From: Thalassospira profundimaris
GTDB lineage: Bacteria; Pseudomonadota; Alphaproteobacteria; Rhodospirillales; Thalassospiraceae
Direction: 5' to 3'
NCBI RefSeq assembly: GCF_003326675.1
Contig: NZ_JPWF01000009.1
Span: 1 to 64,000, forward strand
DNA: 64,000 nucleotides
The notes beneath the pieces were generated by a model, which saw only the letters and a program-made list of their open reading frames with translations, was not told the DNA's origin and made no database searches. Below are positions 63,931 to 64,000 of the stretch, in pieces. Position 1 is the first letter of the stretch; each line of letters opens with the position of its first letter. The position numbers and the translations under genes were made by a program.

Positions 63931-64000
63931 GCGTTCTCCTGACGGGGGGCTTCGGATGATTTGCGATCATGGCGTGCTCGCAAAATGCGTCTTACCGGCC
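63927..64000 (-). CDS. C-terminal fragment of an upstream aryl polyene cluster gene
   Basis: An open minus-strand frame enters from the right edge and ends with TGA overlapping the ligase ATG (ATGA). Its last residues are basic (RRILRARHDRKSSEAPRQENA). By position it should be the gene before the ligase, which in the E. coli-type order is ApeG, a membrane protein. The fragment is too short to confirm that. Confidence 0.5.
   Translation of the reverse strand, partial: PVRRILRARHDRKSSEAPRQENA

Noticed and set aside
1..64000. tRNA genes, rRNA, CRISPR arrays, insertion sequences or attachment sites
   Set aside because: The gaps are short and read through without clover-leaf, repeat-spacer or transposase features; nothing supported a call.

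Overview
The window reads as chromosomal DNA of a Gram-negative, probably alphaproteobacterial organism. The evidence is TolC-type, LolA-type and secretin-type outer-membrane proteins, Tat- and Sec-exported proteins, a TAXI-type TRAP binding protein and tightly overlapping ATGA operons. The overall style resembles marine Rhodospirillales such as Thalassospira; that placement is inference and was not tested. No tRNA, rRNA, insertion sequence, phage gene or CRISPR array was seen. Coding density is very high and only one gap (21469-21864) exceeds 300 bases.

Region 1 (1-25.3 kb) is an envelope and export region. After the tail of an unrecognised gene, four compact genes encode a TolC-like lipoprotein, a periplasmic adaptor, a second adaptor with an extra N-terminal domain, and a polytopic M50 metalloprotease fused to a lipoyl/HlyD module. 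They are followed by a 12.35-kb gene for a secreted 4117-residue protein. That protein has six or more long repeats, a coiled coil, four discoidin-like domains and ricin-type lectin domains. A small secreted protein overlaps its end. Then come an ABC-2 type transporter on the opposite strand, a small secreted protein, a TPR-secretin lipoprotein and an AraC regulator. This is the best candidate in the window for an undescribed system: a protease/adaptor/TolC apparatus with no ATPase of its own, next to a giant surface or secreted protein.

Region 2 (25.3-34.2 kb) has a minus-strand set of two paralogous membrane proteins flanking an SPFH/prohibitin protein and a tiny membrane protein. It is followed by an unusual plus-strand operon: a sensor-like membrane protein, an MFS transporter fused to a sensor-like N-terminus, a lone ABC-type binding protein and a GNAT acetyltransferase. 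A TAXI-TRAP binding protein faces it, without TRAP membrane subunits.

Region 3 (34.2-50.1 kb) is metabolic. It holds a diaminopropionate ammonia-lyase-like enzyme followed by a pair of SyrD/PvdE-type cyclic-peptide exporters, then a Tat-exported dienelactone hydrolase-like protein. Next come a LysR regulator divergent from a dipeptide-type ABC importer operon that ends in allophanate hydrolase (atzF), an intradiol dioxygenase and a D-2-hydroxyacid dehydrogenase.

Region 4 (50.1-64 kb, minus strand) is most of an aryl polyene (APE) operon. It contains an adenylating enzyme fused to an ApeI-type dehydratase, a glycosyltransferase-acyltransferase fusion, an aromatic amino acid lyase, a thioesterase, a LolA-like carrier, an MMPL exporter, a halogenase-like flavoenzyme, a DUF3261 lipoprotein, two ketosynthases, an ApeP dehydratase and a FabG-type reductase. 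Apart from the lyase and the flavoenzyme, the order follows the apeG-to-apeR order of the E. coli-type cluster as I remember it. The lyase probably makes the aryl starter, the synthases and dehydratases elongate it, and the LolA/MMPL/acyltransferase set moves the product to the outer membrane. The acyl carrier proteins are not in the window and are expected beyond base 64000.
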